A stretch of 56,220 nt of DNA, taken from positions 1 through 56,220 of the forward strand of contig JASHNX010000022.1 in the NCBI GenBank assembly GCA_030041415.1, given 5' to 3'. Each line of letters begins with the position of its first letter. Position 1 is the first letter of the stretch. The DNA comes from Candidatus Sulfotelmatobacter sp. (GTDB taxonomy: Bacteria > Acidobacteriota > Terriglobia > Terriglobales > Acidobacteriaceae). The position numbers were made by a program, and so were the translations under genes. The notes under the pieces were generated by a model. The model was not told the origin of the DNA and did no database searches. It saw only the letters and a program-made list of their open reading frames with translations. Positions 9,007-17,560 of this stretch are shown one piece after another.

Positions 9007-10953
9007 TCATCGCCGCTCCTCATCCGTTCCCGGCCCCTTCACCACCCCCACGATGATTCCAGAAGGCTGCGCTTTGTCGTGATAAACGCGCTCTGTTGCC
9101 TTCACAAAATCCGAAGGCTTGGCAAATGGAATATCAACAAATGTTTGCGGATTACGGTCCGTCAGCGGGAACCAAGAACTCTGAATCTGCACCATGATCC
9201 GGTGGCCCTGCCGAAATGTATGGTTTATGTCCTGCATGGTGAAGTTGATCTCCTCGACTTTGCCAGGGGTAAACGGCTCCGGCTTCTCAAAACCATGACG
9301 GAACCTTCCGCGAAAGGGCTCGCCGCGCACTAACTGCTGATAGCCTCCCATCTTGAATTCAGGCGGTCCTACATCGGTTCTAGGCTTGTCCTTGTCCTCC
9401 GGGCGCGGCGTATCGAACCGGCTGTCGGGATAGTCCGGCGGATAAACGTCGATCAACTTCACATCAAAATCCGAGTCGGTTCCACTCGTCGAAACAAACA
9501 GCTTCGGTGCGATGGGGCCCGCGACGGTCACGTCGTGCCGCAACACTGGCGTTTCGTAAGTCAGAACATCCGTTCGGCTGTCGGCAAATCGCTGGTCAGA
9601 ATCCATGTATTCCTGCGGCACATTGGTCGAAACATAATTCACGTAAGGGACCGGCTTCGCCGGATCGCTCACATACTCATCGAAGGCGGACGCTTTCTCC
9701 TCCGGCGGATCGAATGACAGCTCGCCTCCAGCCCGCAGATACAGTGTCATGGTTTCCGCTTCCTTCGGAGGCCACTCGGAGTATCGGCGCCAGACATTCG
9801 TTCCTGTCTCGAACACAAATGCCTTTGGGAGCTTCGCATCCGGCGCTCCCTTCAGATACTGTTCGAAGAATGGAAACAGAATGTTTTTCCGGTAATAGTC
9901 GCCCGTATCGGAGGCGAATTCGACGCGCCCCAAATGATTGCCATCGTAGCGGCCCCATCCACCATGCACCCATGGCCCAATCACGAGGGCGTTGAAGATA
10001 TCCGAGTTGTATTGACCGATCGCGTGAAATGTGCTGAACGGCCCCTGCAAATCTTCCGCATCAAACCATCCTCCCACGGTGAGCACCGCGCAATGAATAT
10101 TCTTCATGTGCGGAGCGAGATTTCGCGCCTTCCAATAATCGTCGTAAGTGTCGTGCTTCATCTGGTCGTCGAACAGCCAGCTCATGCCCGCGAGATACTT
10201 ATCAAGATTTGCGATCGGCCCAGCATTCAGATAAAAGTCGTAAGCGCTCGTGGTGCCATAATCGAACGGCACACGCACTTTGGGCGGCAATTCCGGGTTT
10301 TCCTGCGGTTTAAACGAGCTGTAAAAACCGAAATTCGCATTGAGCATGAACGCGCCGCCGTGATACGCGTCATCCCCCATGAATAGATTCGTCATCGGCG
10401 CCTGCGGTGACGCCGCCTTCAGCGCAGGATGTGAATCGATGATGCTCGCCGAGGTAAAAAATCCGGGATAAGAGATCCCCCAAATGCCAACATTGCCATT
10501 GTTATTCGGGACGTTCTTGAGCAGCCAATCGATCGTGTCGTAAAGGTCGGTCGAGTCGTCCACATCCTTATTCGATTTCTTGTTGTCGATGTGCGGCCGC
10601 ATTTCGACGAATGTTCCTTCCGACATGTAGCGGCCACGCACATCCTGAAACACGAAAATATATCCTGACTTGTAGAAATCAGGGGATGGATCCAGATTCT
10701 TGCGATATTGATCGACGCCGTAGGGCGCCACGCTGTAGGGCGTGCGGTTGATCAAAAACGGATACGCGCGCGAACTATCCTTGGGCACGTAGACGGCGGT
10801 GAAAAGATGCACGCCGTCGCGCATTGGAATTCGATATTCATACTTCGTGTAATGCTCCCTGAAATCGAACTCGGAAGTATCTGGCTTGCTTTGCGCGAAT
10901 GCGGCGAAAAACGAGAAAACAAGAATCAGGAATATCGAAACCGGTCGCATCAT
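9007..10953 (-). CDS. Secreted CocE/NonD-family hydrolase (X-Pro dipeptidyl-peptidase-like)
   Basis: Serine hydrolase of the alpha/beta-fold X-Pro dipeptidyl-peptidase S15 / CocE class, cleaving peptides, acyl esters or beta-lactam side chains. Signal peptide MMRPVSIFLILVFSFFAAFA then QS. The nucleophile elbow GISYPG has Ser161, a GPWVHGGW block supplies the likely catalytic His, and the C-terminal jelly-roll domain (FDVKLIDVYPP, then GHRIMVQIQSSWFP) is characteristic. The start is set at 10953 by AGGGGAG five bases upstream; an ATG three bases later is nearly as good, and an upstream in-frame start would place 19 residues before the signal peptide. 648 aa is normal. Substrate unknown; export suggests peptide scavenging. 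Confidence 0.88.
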   Translation of the reverse strand: MMRPVSIFLILVFSFFAAFAQSKPDTSEFDFREHYTKYEYRIPMRDGVHLFTAVYVPKDSSRAYPFLINRTPYSVAPYGVDQYRKNLDPSPDFYKSGYIFVFQDVRGRYMSEGTFVEMRPHIDNKKSNKDVDDSTDLYDTIDWLLKNVPNNNGNVGIWGISYPGFFTSASIIDSHPALKAASPQAPMTNLFMGDDAYHGGAFMLNANFGFYSSFKPQENPELPPKVRVPFDYGTTSAYDFYLNAGPIANLDKYLAGMSWLFDDQMKHDTYDDYWKARNLAPHMKNIHCAVLTVGGWFDAEDLQGPFSTFHAIGQYNSDIFNALVIGPWVHGGWGRYDGNHLGRVEFASDTGDYYRKNILFPFFEQYLKGAPDAKLPKAFVFETGTNVWRRYSEWPPKEAETMTLYLRAGGELSFDPPEEKASAFDEYVSDPAKPVPYVNYVSTNVPQEYMDSDQRFADSRTDVLTYETPVLRHDVTVAGPIAPKLFVSTSGTDSDFDVKLIDVYPPDYPDSRFDTPRPEDKDKPRTDVGPPEFKMGGYQQLVRGEPFRGRFRHGFEKPEPFTPGKVEEINFTMQDINHTFRQGHRIMVQIQSSWFPLTDRNPQTFVDIPFAKPSDFVKATERVYHDKAQPSGIIVGVVKGPGTDEERR

Positions 10954-11100
10954 GATTGCTCCCCTGGTAACAACCACAGAACGAATAGGCAAGCTAACCG
11001 GGCCGAGCACAACCCGTCAAGCCCGCCGCCCCGCGTTACAATAATCTTTTAGCCAATGCTCGCGATCCGCGCCGTATTTCCCGGACGCGCCGAGGATTCC

Positions 11101-11478
11101 ATGTTCGAAGTCACGGTCGACGATTCGTTTGCCGCGGGCCATTACCTGCGCAACTACAAAGGCAAATGCGAAAATCCGCACGGCCACAATTACAAGATTC
11201 GTGTCACCCTCGCTGGAGCCGAACTGGACAAAGCCGGCCTTCTGCTCGATTTCAAGGATCTGCGCGACGTGATGCGCCATGTTATCGAGCGTCTCGACCA
11301 TCAGATGATCAATGACATTGAACCTTTTACCGTTATCAATCCGTCAGCGGAAAATCTGGCTAAATATTTCTACGACGAATCGAACGCTCGGCTGAAAACC
11401 GCAACCAATGGCCGCGTCCGCGTTAAAGATGTCACGGTATTCGAGACCGATACCACGACCGCAAAGTACAGCGAGTGA
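11101..11478 (+). CDS. queD: 6-carboxy-5,6,7,8-tetrahydropterin synthase QueD
   Basis: Second step of queuosine/7-deazaguanine synthesis: dihydroneopterin triphosphate to 6-carboxytetrahydropterin. T-fold protein with zinc ligands H14, H27 and H29 (NPHGHNY) and the catalytic Cys23 in KGKCENPHGH; HRLDHQ-type catalytic residues appear as ERLDHQM. The start at 11101 is preferred because GAGG lies five bases upstream and it begins at the fold (MFEVTVDDSF); an ATG 45 bases earlier lacks a ribosome-binding site. 125 aa is normal. Its stop overlaps the queE start (TGATG), so the two are translationally coupled. Confidence 0.92.
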   Translation: MFEVTVDDSFAAGHYLRNYKGKCENPHGHNYKIRVTLAGAELDKAGLLLDFKDLRDVMRHVIERLDHQMINDIEPFTVINPSAENLAKYFYDESNARLKTATNGRVRVKDVTVFETDTTTAKYSE

Positions 11479-12161
11479 TGCAGATTACTGAAATCTTTAA
11501 ATCGATTCAGGGAGAATCAACCTATACCGGCCTGCCCTGCGTCTTCGTGCGCCTCACCGGATGCAATCTGCGCTGTTCCTGGTGCGATAGCGAATACACC
11601 TTCACCGGTGGCAGAAAAATGTCGCAGCAGCAAATTTTGGCTGAAGTCGAGCACCTTAGTCCGACCGGCGGCCTCGTCGAAATCACCGGCGGCGAACCCA
11701 TGCTGCAGGAGCGGGAGGTCTTGCCGTTCATGCGGCAATTGCTGGAAACAGGCTATCGCGTCTTGCTTGAAACCAGCGGAGAGCGGCCGCTGGCGCAAGT
11801 TCCGGTCGAGGTAGTAAAGATCGTCGATGTGAAATGCCCCGATTCGGCGGAAGGCGGGAGCTTCAACCTCGAGAACCTGCCAGCCATGAGTTCCCACGAC
11901 GAAATCAAATTCGTACTCGCCAGCCGCGGAGATTACCAGTTCGCTCGCGACTTCGTTGGCCAACACAATCTTGCCAAACGGGTAAATGCGGTTCTGTTTT
12001 CGCCTGCTTTTCGCAAGGATGCAACTGGCTCTCGCGACGCGTCCCATTATCTGCTCGATCCGCAACAACTGGCCGAGTGGATGCTCGCCGATAACGTCCC
12101 CGCACGTCTAAGCCTGCAAATGCACAAATTCATTTGGGACCCTGCGCAGAAAGGAGTTTAG
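11478..12161 (+). CDS. queE: 7-carboxy-7-deazaguanine synthase QueE (radical SAM)
   Basis: Radical S-adenosylmethionine enzyme that contracts 6-carboxytetrahydropterin to 7-carboxy-7-deazaguanine. The 4Fe-4S motif CNLRCSWC (C29, C33, C36) is the usual CX3CX2C, preceded by the typical SIQGESTYTGLPCVFVRLTG. ITGGEPMLQ is the SAM-binding GGE motif and LETSGERPL follows. 227 aa. ATG shared with the queD stop as TGATG; a GTG three bases earlier is less likely. Middle gene of queD-queE-queC. Confidence 0.93.
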   Translation: MQITEIFKSIQGESTYTGLPCVFVRLTGCNLRCSWCDSEYTFTGGRKMSQQQILAEVEHLSPTGGLVEITGGEPMLQEREVLPFMRQLLETGYRVLLETSGERPLAQVPVEVVKIVDVKCPDSAEGGSFNLENLPAMSSHDEIKFVLASRGDYQFARDFVGQHNLAKRVNAVLFSPAFRKDATGSRDASHYLLDPQQLAEWMLADNVPARLSLQMHKFIWDPAQKGV

Positions 12162-12240
12162 CTGAAATTGTTCGACTGTCGACTGTCCGATTCATGCCGG
12201 AGTCGCACAAATCGGCAGTTGCAGAGCGGCTCATACGCCA

Positions 12241-12927
12241 ATGTTCCCCTCCCGCCAACGCGCCATCGTTCTCCTCAGCGGAGGTATGGACTCCTGCGTC
12301 TGCGCTGCTCTTGCCGCCCGCGATTACGATGCAGCCGCACTTCATGTCAGCTACGGGCAGCGCACCGAAGAACGCGAGCGACAGTCATTTCTAGCTATTT
12401 GCCGGCGCCTCAACATTCACGATCAACTCGCGATCCGCAACGAACTTTTTCGCGCCATCGGAGGATCAGCGCTCACCGACGAAAGCATTTCCGTGCCCAC
12501 TTCGGAAAGTATCGGCGATGCGGTTCCCGTCACCTACGTTCCCTTCCGCAACGCGCATTTTCTCTCCGCTGCGGTCAGCTGGGCCGAAGTTCTCGGCGCT
12601 ACGAAAATCCTCATCGGCGCGGTCGAACAGGATAGTTCCGGCTATCCCGATTGCCGCCCTGCCTATTACGAGGCTTTCAATCATGTCATTCAAACAGGCA
12701 CAAAACACGGCAGCATCGAAATCCTGACCCCGCTCATTCACCTGCGGAAATCTGAAATTGTGCGGCTGGGCCTTGAATTGGGCGCACCCTTCGATTTAAC
12801 TTGGTCATGCTACAGTCGTGAGGATCGAGCTTGCGGGGTCTGCGATAGTTGTGTGCTGCGCCTACGCGCCTTCGCAGCGGCCGGAGCGCATGATCCGATT
12901 CCGTATGTAGCTGCGGAGAAGCTTTAG
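12241..12927 (+). CDS. queC: 7-cyano-7-deazaguanine synthase QueC
   Basis: ATP-dependent conversion of 7-carboxy-7-deazaguanine to preQ0 (7-cyano-7-deazaguanine). N-terminal PP-loop SGGMDS (13-18), HVSYGQR, and a C-terminal zinc cluster CYSREDRACGVCDSC. 228 aa, standard length. It lies 79 bases after queE with no clear ribosome-binding site; that spacer carries a GACTGTCGACTGTC direct repeat. With queD and queE it completes preQ0 synthesis from the QueD substrate; queF, tgt and queA are not in the window, so whether the product goes to queuosine or another deazapurine cannot be judged here. Confidence 0.94.
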   Translation: MFPSRQRAIVLLSGGMDSCVCAALAARDYDAAALHVSYGQRTEERERQSFLAICRRLNIHDQLAIRNELFRAIGGSALTDESISVPTSESIGDAVPVTYVPFRNAHFLSAAVSWAEVLGATKILIGAVEQDSSGYPDCRPAYYEAFNHVIQTGTKHGSIEILTPLIHLRKSEIVRLGLELGAPFDLTWSCYSREDRACGVCDSCVLRLRAFAAAGAHDPIPYVAAEKL

Positions 12928-13045
12928 TTTTGCGGCTGTTTGTGCCCATCATGCCAAGTCGAAAAATCGCTCTGCGGCAAGTCCGATGTTATCAAGCGAC
13001 AATCAGCAGTCATTTTTCCGCCATTCAGTGGGCTGGGAGGCCGTC

Positions 13046-14206
13046 ATGAAAAAGCATTTCGCCGTATCGGTACTTATTCTGCTAATGCTCGGCCTCTGTG
13101 CGCCGCAGCTCTTTTCGCAAAACGGAACCGTGAAGGGCGTTTGCAAAGATCTGCAAGGCAATCCTGTCGTCGATGGCGTGGTCGTCTATGCCAACCAGGA
13201 CAACGGCCAGAAATACTCGCTCAAGACGAATAAGAAGGGCGAATATTTCTCTCTTGGTCTCACGGCGGGCACCTACAACGTGACTTTGTACAAAAATGCG
13301 GACGACGCCAAAGCTAACAAAGAGATGTTCCACATCGATCACTTCCAGGTCCAGGCCGAAGAAACGACACTGGATTTCGATCTGCAGAAGGAGCAGCAGA
13401 AACAGGCCCAGGGCCAGGGTCTGACCCCTGAACAACTCAAGGCGCAGCAGGAAGCACAAGCAAAGATCGCCAAGGAGAACACGACGATCAAGCAGTTGAA
13501 CGATATGATCGTCAGTGCCAGCGCCGCCTCCAAAGCGGGAGACTTCGATACCGCGATCAAGACCCTCACTGAGGCCACTCAGGTGGATGCCACGCGCGAT
13601 GTGCTTTGGGCGCAGCTCGCCGATGCTTACCGCAACTCGGCCCTCAAGCAGACCGACCCTGCTGAACGAACCCGTCGCTTGCAAGAAGCTGCTGGCGATT
13701 ATCAGAAAGCCATCGACATCAGGCAGAAAGCCATCGACGCCTCCACCAAGAAAGATCCTCAGGATGGCCAGCGGCTCGCGGCCTATTACAACAATATGGG
13801 CGAAGCCGAGGCTAAGTCCGGCAAGCCAGACGAAGCTATCAAGTCTTACAACCAGGCTGCTCAACTTTATCCCGAGAACGCCGCGGGCTATTACTACAAC
13901 GAAGGTGCTGTCTTGACGAATGCCGGCAAGGTCGATGACGCAATTGCGGCCTTCGATAAGTGTATCGCCGCCGATCCCAATAAAGCCGATGCTTACTATC
14001 AAAAGGGCGTGAACATGATCGGTAAAGCCACCCTGCAGGGGGACAAGATGGTCGCGCCGCCAGGCACAGCCGAGGCTTTCCAGAAATATCTTGAGCTTCA
14101 GCCCAACGGTCCATATGCGGATGTGGCGAAACAGATGCTCACCAGCATCGGGGCATCTGTCGAGACAGGGTACGGAAAGAAGAAAGCCTCGAAAAAGAGT
14201 GAGTGA
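13046..14206 (+). CDS. Secreted TPR protein with carboxypeptidase-regulatory-like domain
   Basis: Exported 386-residue protein of unknown specific role. Start fixed by GGGAGG five bases before the ATG and by the signal peptide (MKKHFAV to LFSQ, cleavage near residue 25). Next is a transthyretin-like CarboxypepD_reg module (VKGVCKDLQGNPVVDGVVVY, then GEYFSLGLTAGTYNVTLYK), a Gln/Lys-rich helical linker, and tetratricopeptide repeats (AYYNNMGEAEAKSGKPDEAI, then GYYYNEGAVLTNAGKVDDAI). This layout recurs in Acidobacteria envelopes and suggests protein-protein assembly in the periplasm. Flanking genes give no pathway. The 243 bases downstream show no RNA gene or convincing terminator. Confidence 0.8.
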   Translation: MKKHFAVSVLILLMLGLCAPQLFSQNGTVKGVCKDLQGNPVVDGVVVYANQDNGQKYSLKTNKKGEYFSLGLTAGTYNVTLYKNADDAKANKEMFHIDHFQVQAEETTLDFDLQKEQQKQAQGQGLTPEQLKAQQEAQAKIAKENTTIKQLNDMIVSASAASKAGDFDTAIKTLTEATQVDATRDVLWAQLADAYRNSALKQTDPAERTRRLQEAAGDYQKAIDIRQKAIDASTKKDPQDGQRLAAYYNNMGEAEAKSGKPDEAIKSYNQAAQLYPENAAGYYYNEGAVLTNAGKVDDAIAAFDKCIAADPNKADAYYQKGVNMIGKATLQGDKMVAPPGTAEAFQKYLELQPNGPYADVAKQMLTSIGASVETGYGKKKASKKSE

Positions 14207-14449
14207 CTTTTCGGTTTTCTGGGTCAAACGTGGTCAGGGAAGCCGAATGCCTTGACTGTCTTCCCAACTACGCGAACAACAGCGAGTTCGCGCGCAAATC
14301 GTAGCGTAGCGAAGGTTACTAAGGGCTATGTCCAACGCGTCCTTACCTTTCCCGCCAAGACGCGCTAAATTAACGCTTAGAAGCTAGACCCTGAGCTCCC
14401 GTCTGCGGTGTTGTCAAATTCCCTAGAAGATAACCTGTCCGAGGATGGA

Positions 14450-15604
14450 ATGGCATCGCCTGGCATCGCCGCAATTTCAGTTGCACTTGAAGATCACTCC
14501 GGCAACGGCAAAGTAGCTACCCCCGCATTGCTGAGTGCTATGCTGCGCTCGGCCGATAAGATCAGTGATCTGGTCTTCTCCCCAGGACGTCCGCCGCAGG
14601 TTCAGGTTTATGGACAGCTGATTCCAGTGCAGGTGCCCAAACTCGCCTCCCTCACACCCGACGACACGAGGCACATTGCCGCAGACCTGATCGGCGACAA
14701 CAAGCAAGCCATGTCGTCCTTGCGGGAATACGGCTCGTGCGATATCTCGTACGGTTTATCCGGCGTGGCGCGTTTTCGCGCAAACATCTTTATCCAGCGT
14801 GGCAGCTGTGCGGTGGTCATGCGCGTGATCCCCACCACCATCCCGGATTTTGAGTCGCTTCGTCTGCCCAAGCATTTGGCCGAAGTGGCTAAGTTACGCG
14901 ATGGAATCGTCCTCGTAACCGGCCCTGCCGGCTCCGGCAAGTCCTCGACCCTCGCAGTCCTGCTTGATTGCATCAATCGCGAGAAAAGCTATCACGTCAT
15001 CACCATCGAAGATCCGATCGAGTTTCTACACAATCACAAGAGCTGCACGATTCACCAGCGCGAACTGCACAGCGACACTACGAGCTTCGCCCACGCTCTG
15101 CGTTCAGCCCTCCGCCAGGCGCCAAAAGTGATTCTCGTCGGCGAGATCCGCGATCGCGAAACTATCGAGATCGTTTTGGAGGCCGCCGAAACCGGGCACC
15201 TCGTGCTTTCCAGCCTCAACACTATGGATGCATCTAAGACCGTTGAGCGCATCGTTTCCTCTTTCTCGCCCGGCGAGCAGCAAGGAGTGCGGGAACGCTT
15301 TGCCAAGTCGTTCCGCTACATTATTTGCCAGCGGCTGGTGCCGAAATCCGATCGCAGCGGGCGGATCCCGATCGCAGAAATTCTTAAGGCCACACAGCGC
15401 ACGCGAGAGTGCATCGAAAAAGGCGAGCGCGAAGGCAAAACCCTGCTCGATGCCATGAAAACGGGCGCCCCGGAGGGGATGCAGCATTTCGATGGAGAGA
15501 TCGCGCAACTCGTGCGCGATCGTGTCATCGAACTAGAAACTGGACTCTCTTTCGCTAGCAACGCAACCATCCTCGGCCAAGAACTCGCCCGCCAGCCGTT
15601 TTGA
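14450..15604 (+). CDS. PilT-like type IV pilus retraction ATPase
   Basis: Hexameric secretion/twitching ATPase of the GspE superfamily. An N-terminal PAS-like domain (SDLVFSPGRPPQVQVYGQL) precedes Walker A GPAGSGKSST, the Asp box ITIEDPIEF, Walker B ILVGEIRDRETIEIVLEAAE and a His box reading SSLNTMDA, where PilT usually has HT in place of LN. The C-terminal GMQHFD resembles PilT. The ATG at 14450 has GAGG five bases upstream; a GTG at 14408 would add 14 residues without a ribosome-binding site. No other pilus gene is adjacent, so it is an orphan copy, perhaps an accessory PilT/PilU paralogue. Confidence 0.87.
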   Translation: MASPGIAAISVALEDHSGNGKVATPALLSAMLRSADKISDLVFSPGRPPQVQVYGQLIPVQVPKLASLTPDDTRHIAADLIGDNKQAMSSLREYGSCDISYGLSGVARFRANIFIQRGSCAVVMRVIPTTIPDFESLRLPKHLAEVAKLRDGIVLVTGPAGSGKSSTLAVLLDCINREKSYHVITIEDPIEFLHNHKSCTIHQRELHSDTTSFAHALRSALRQAPKVILVGEIRDRETIEIVLEAAETGHLVLSSLNTMDASKTVERIVSSFSPGEQQGVRERFAKSFRYIICQRLVPKSDRSGRIPIAEILKATQRTRECIEKGEREGKTLLDAMKTGAPEGMQHFDGEIAQLVRDRVIELETGLSFASNATILGQELARQPF

Positions 15605-15718
15605 ATCACCTTCAACAATGTGGGGGCTCGGATCCCGCATCTGTCGGCCCCAGTTCCTGAATAAGAGCTTGAGTTTGCCCAGCGATGAAACAAGGGACGC
15701 CTGTTTTATCATCTCTAG

Positions 15719-16984
15719 ATGGTTGCAACGCCAACTCGATCGCTGGTGCTAAGTTTCGAAGAAGCCCGCCGCTCAATCGAACGGCACGCTTTGGGAATTA
15801 TCGCGCGCGAAACCGAAACTGTTGGCCTACTCCAAGCTGCGGATCGGGTGCTCGCCGAACCGATCGCCGCGGATCGCGACATCCCTCCATTTCCCCGTTC
15901 CACGCGAGATGGATATGCGGTTCGCTCTACTGACCTCGTAACTATTCCCGCGAGACTGAAGGTGGTCGGCGAGATCAAGGCCGGTCCTAGCGACCAGCCT
16001 CGCAAGATCGAATCGGGAGAGACGTATTCGATCATGACCGGTGCTCCCGTTCCCTATGGAGCCGACGCCGTTGTCATGATCGAGCACGCGTCTCAAGGGT
16101 CAGGGGTAGTGAAAATCGAACGATCGGTGTCATGCGCAGAAAATATCGTCCCGCAAGGAGCCGAGGCCAAGTGTGGCACCCTTCTGATGGATCGCGGTAC
16201 GCGCCTCAATGAATCCGCCATCGCCCTCGCCGCCTCGGTGGGCAAATCGGACCTGCAAGTCTTCACTCGACCGAGCATCGCAATCCTGACCACAGGCGAT
16301 GAAATCGTCGACCTCAACCAGTCCCCCGGTCCTTCGCAAATTCGAAATTCCAACAGTTACTCGCTCGCAACGCAGATCCGGCAGGCTGGCGGCAATCCCA
16401 TCATTTTGCCGATCGCGCCTGACGAATCCCGACGGCTACGCGAACTGATCGAGCAAGGCTTTCAATCCGATCTTCTGATAATGACCGGTGGCGTCTCCAT
16501 GGGGCGCTATGACTTGGTGGAACAAGTCCTAGCTGAACTCAAAGCGGAATTCTTTTTCACGGGCGCGAAAATCCAACCGGGCCGTCCAGTGGTATTCGGC
16601 AGGGTGTTGCGTGATGCTGGAGCGTTTGCAGTCGAGAAAACTGAACACAAGTATTTTTTCGGCCTTCCCGGCAACCCCGTGTCGAGCATGGTCACGTTTG
16701 AACTCTTCGCTCGCCCCATGCTGGAAGCGCTGGCCGGAATGAAAGCACGTCCGCTTACATTTGTTCATGCCCGGCTCAAAGGGGAAGTTCGCGTCAAGTC
16801 GGGCCTTACCCGATTTCTGCCGGCAATGCTCTCGGGAGACTATGCAGATTCCTATGTCGATCTCGTCCCCTGGCAGGGTTCGGGTGATATCGCTGCCCAA
16901 TCCCGCTCGAACTGCTATATCGTCATTCCGCCAGATCGCGAGCATGTTCCCGCGGGAGAATGGGTGGCGATTCTCCCCCACTGA
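15719..16984 (+). CDS. moeA: Molybdopterin molybdenumtransferase MoeA
   Basis: Inserts molybdate into adenylylated molybdopterin, the last step of molybdenum cofactor synthesis. Family signatures: PPFPRSTRDGYAVRS near residue 56, MTGAPVPYGADAVVMIE, the MoCF-biosynthesis block ILTTGDEIVDLNQSPGPSQI and ITGGVSMGRYD-type (MTGGVSMGRYD), KIQPGRPVVFG, and GLPGNPVSSMVTFELF. 421 aa, standard length. First gene of a tight plus-strand cluster moeA, moaC, receiver-DUF4388, mogA. Start ATG at the domain boundary; no strong ribosome-binding site. Confidence 0.95.
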   Translation: MVATPTRSLVLSFEEARRSIERHALGIIARETETVGLLQAADRVLAEPIAADRDIPPFPRSTRDGYAVRSTDLVTIPARLKVVGEIKAGPSDQPRKIESGETYSIMTGAPVPYGADAVVMIEHASQGSGVVKIERSVSCAENIVPQGAEAKCGTLLMDRGTRLNESAIALAASVGKSDLQVFTRPSIAILTTGDEIVDLNQSPGPSQIRNSNSYSLATQIRQAGGNPIILPIAPDESRRLRELIEQGFQSDLLIMTGGVSMGRYDLVEQVLAELKAEFFFTGAKIQPGRPVVFGRVLRDAGAFAVEKTEHKYFFGLPGNPVSSMVTFELFARPMLEALAGMKARPLTFVHARLKGEVRVKSGLTRFLPAMLSGDYADSYVDLVPWQGSGDIAAQSRSNCYIVIPPDREHVPAGEWVAILPH

Positions 16985-17009
16985 ACATGTAAGATTTAAC
17001 ATGTAAGAT
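16984..17009 (+). repeat. Imperfect tandem repeat between moeA and moaC
   Basis: The 12-base unit AACATGTAAGAT occurs twice, at 16984-16995 and 16998-17009, the first copy overlapping the moeA stop. The copies lie just upstream of the moaC ATG, and each contains an ATG followed directly by TAA. It may be a slippage duplication; a regulatory role is speculative. Confidence 0.6.
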
Positions 17010-17018
17010 AGGCTTTTC

Positions 17019-17558
17019 ATGGCGAACCTTTCGCACTACGACTCCGCTGGCCGCGCACGCATGGTTGACGTGTCCGATAAGTCCACCAGCCGGCGCGAAG
17101 CCGAAGCGAGTGCCTTCGTGCAAATGCCGGAGGCGGTACTTGAAGCGCTCCCGAAAAATCCTAAGGGAAATCCATTCGAAGTCGCGCGCATTGCGGGAGC
17201 CATGGCGGCCAAACGGACCTCCGATCTCATTCCCATGTGTCATCCGCTCCCGTTATCGCACATTGATGTGGATTTGCGCCTGTGCGAGAATGGCGTCGCT
17301 ATCACCACCAAAGTCGTAACCACGGCCAGCACGGGCGTCGAGATGGAGGCTTTAGTAGCAGCCCCGGTTTGCGCGCTGACCATCTACGACATGGTGAAAG
17401 GGATCGATAAGAGCATCGCAATTCGAGAGATCGTACTGGAGCGCAAATCCGGCGGAAAAGGCGGCGAATACCGGCGGAAAACGGCGCTCGCAGCCCCGAA
17501 GGCTGAGTCTTCCCGTCGTAATGGAAAAGGTCGTAGAGCGCAGCAGCGCGCAAAATAG
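17019..17558 (+). CDS. moaC: Cyclic pyranopterin monophosphate synthase MoaC
   Basis: Acts with MoaA to make cyclic pyranopterin monophosphate, the first intermediate of molybdenum cofactor synthesis. Signatures: MVDVSDKSTSRREAEASAFV, KRTSDLIPMCHPLPLSHIDV (catalytic and substrate residues) and TGVEMEALVAAPVCALTIYDM. 179 aa, slightly longer than usual because of a basic tail (RRNGKGRRAQQRAK) after the fold ends near residue 155. moaA is not in the window. Lies 34 bases after moeA and two bases before the next ATG. Confidence 0.95.
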   Translation: MANLSHYDSAGRARMVDVSDKSTSRREAEASAFVQMPEAVLEALPKNPKGNPFEVARIAGAMAAKRTSDLIPMCHPLPLSHIDVDLRLCENGVAITTKVVTTASTGVEMEALVAAPVCALTIYDMVKGIDKSIAIREIVLERKSGGKGGEYRRKTALAAPKAESSRRNGKGRRAQQRAK

Positions 17559-17560
17559 TC

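Noticed and set aside
10954-11100. preQ1 riboswitch before queD
   Set aside because: No preQ1-I or preQ1-II consensus could be found; only a weak TACAAT -10-like element near 11037.
13082-14227. 381-residue minus-strand frame opposite the TPR gene
   Set aside because: It mirrors a well-supported secreted TPR protein with signal peptide and RBS; its Ile/Leu/Gly-rich content is typical of an antisense shadow.
14207-14449. RNA gene or terminator in the gap before the PilT-like gene
   Set aside because: Only a GGGAAG/CTTCCC pair with a long loop and no U-run; no tRNA-like cloverleaf could be formed.
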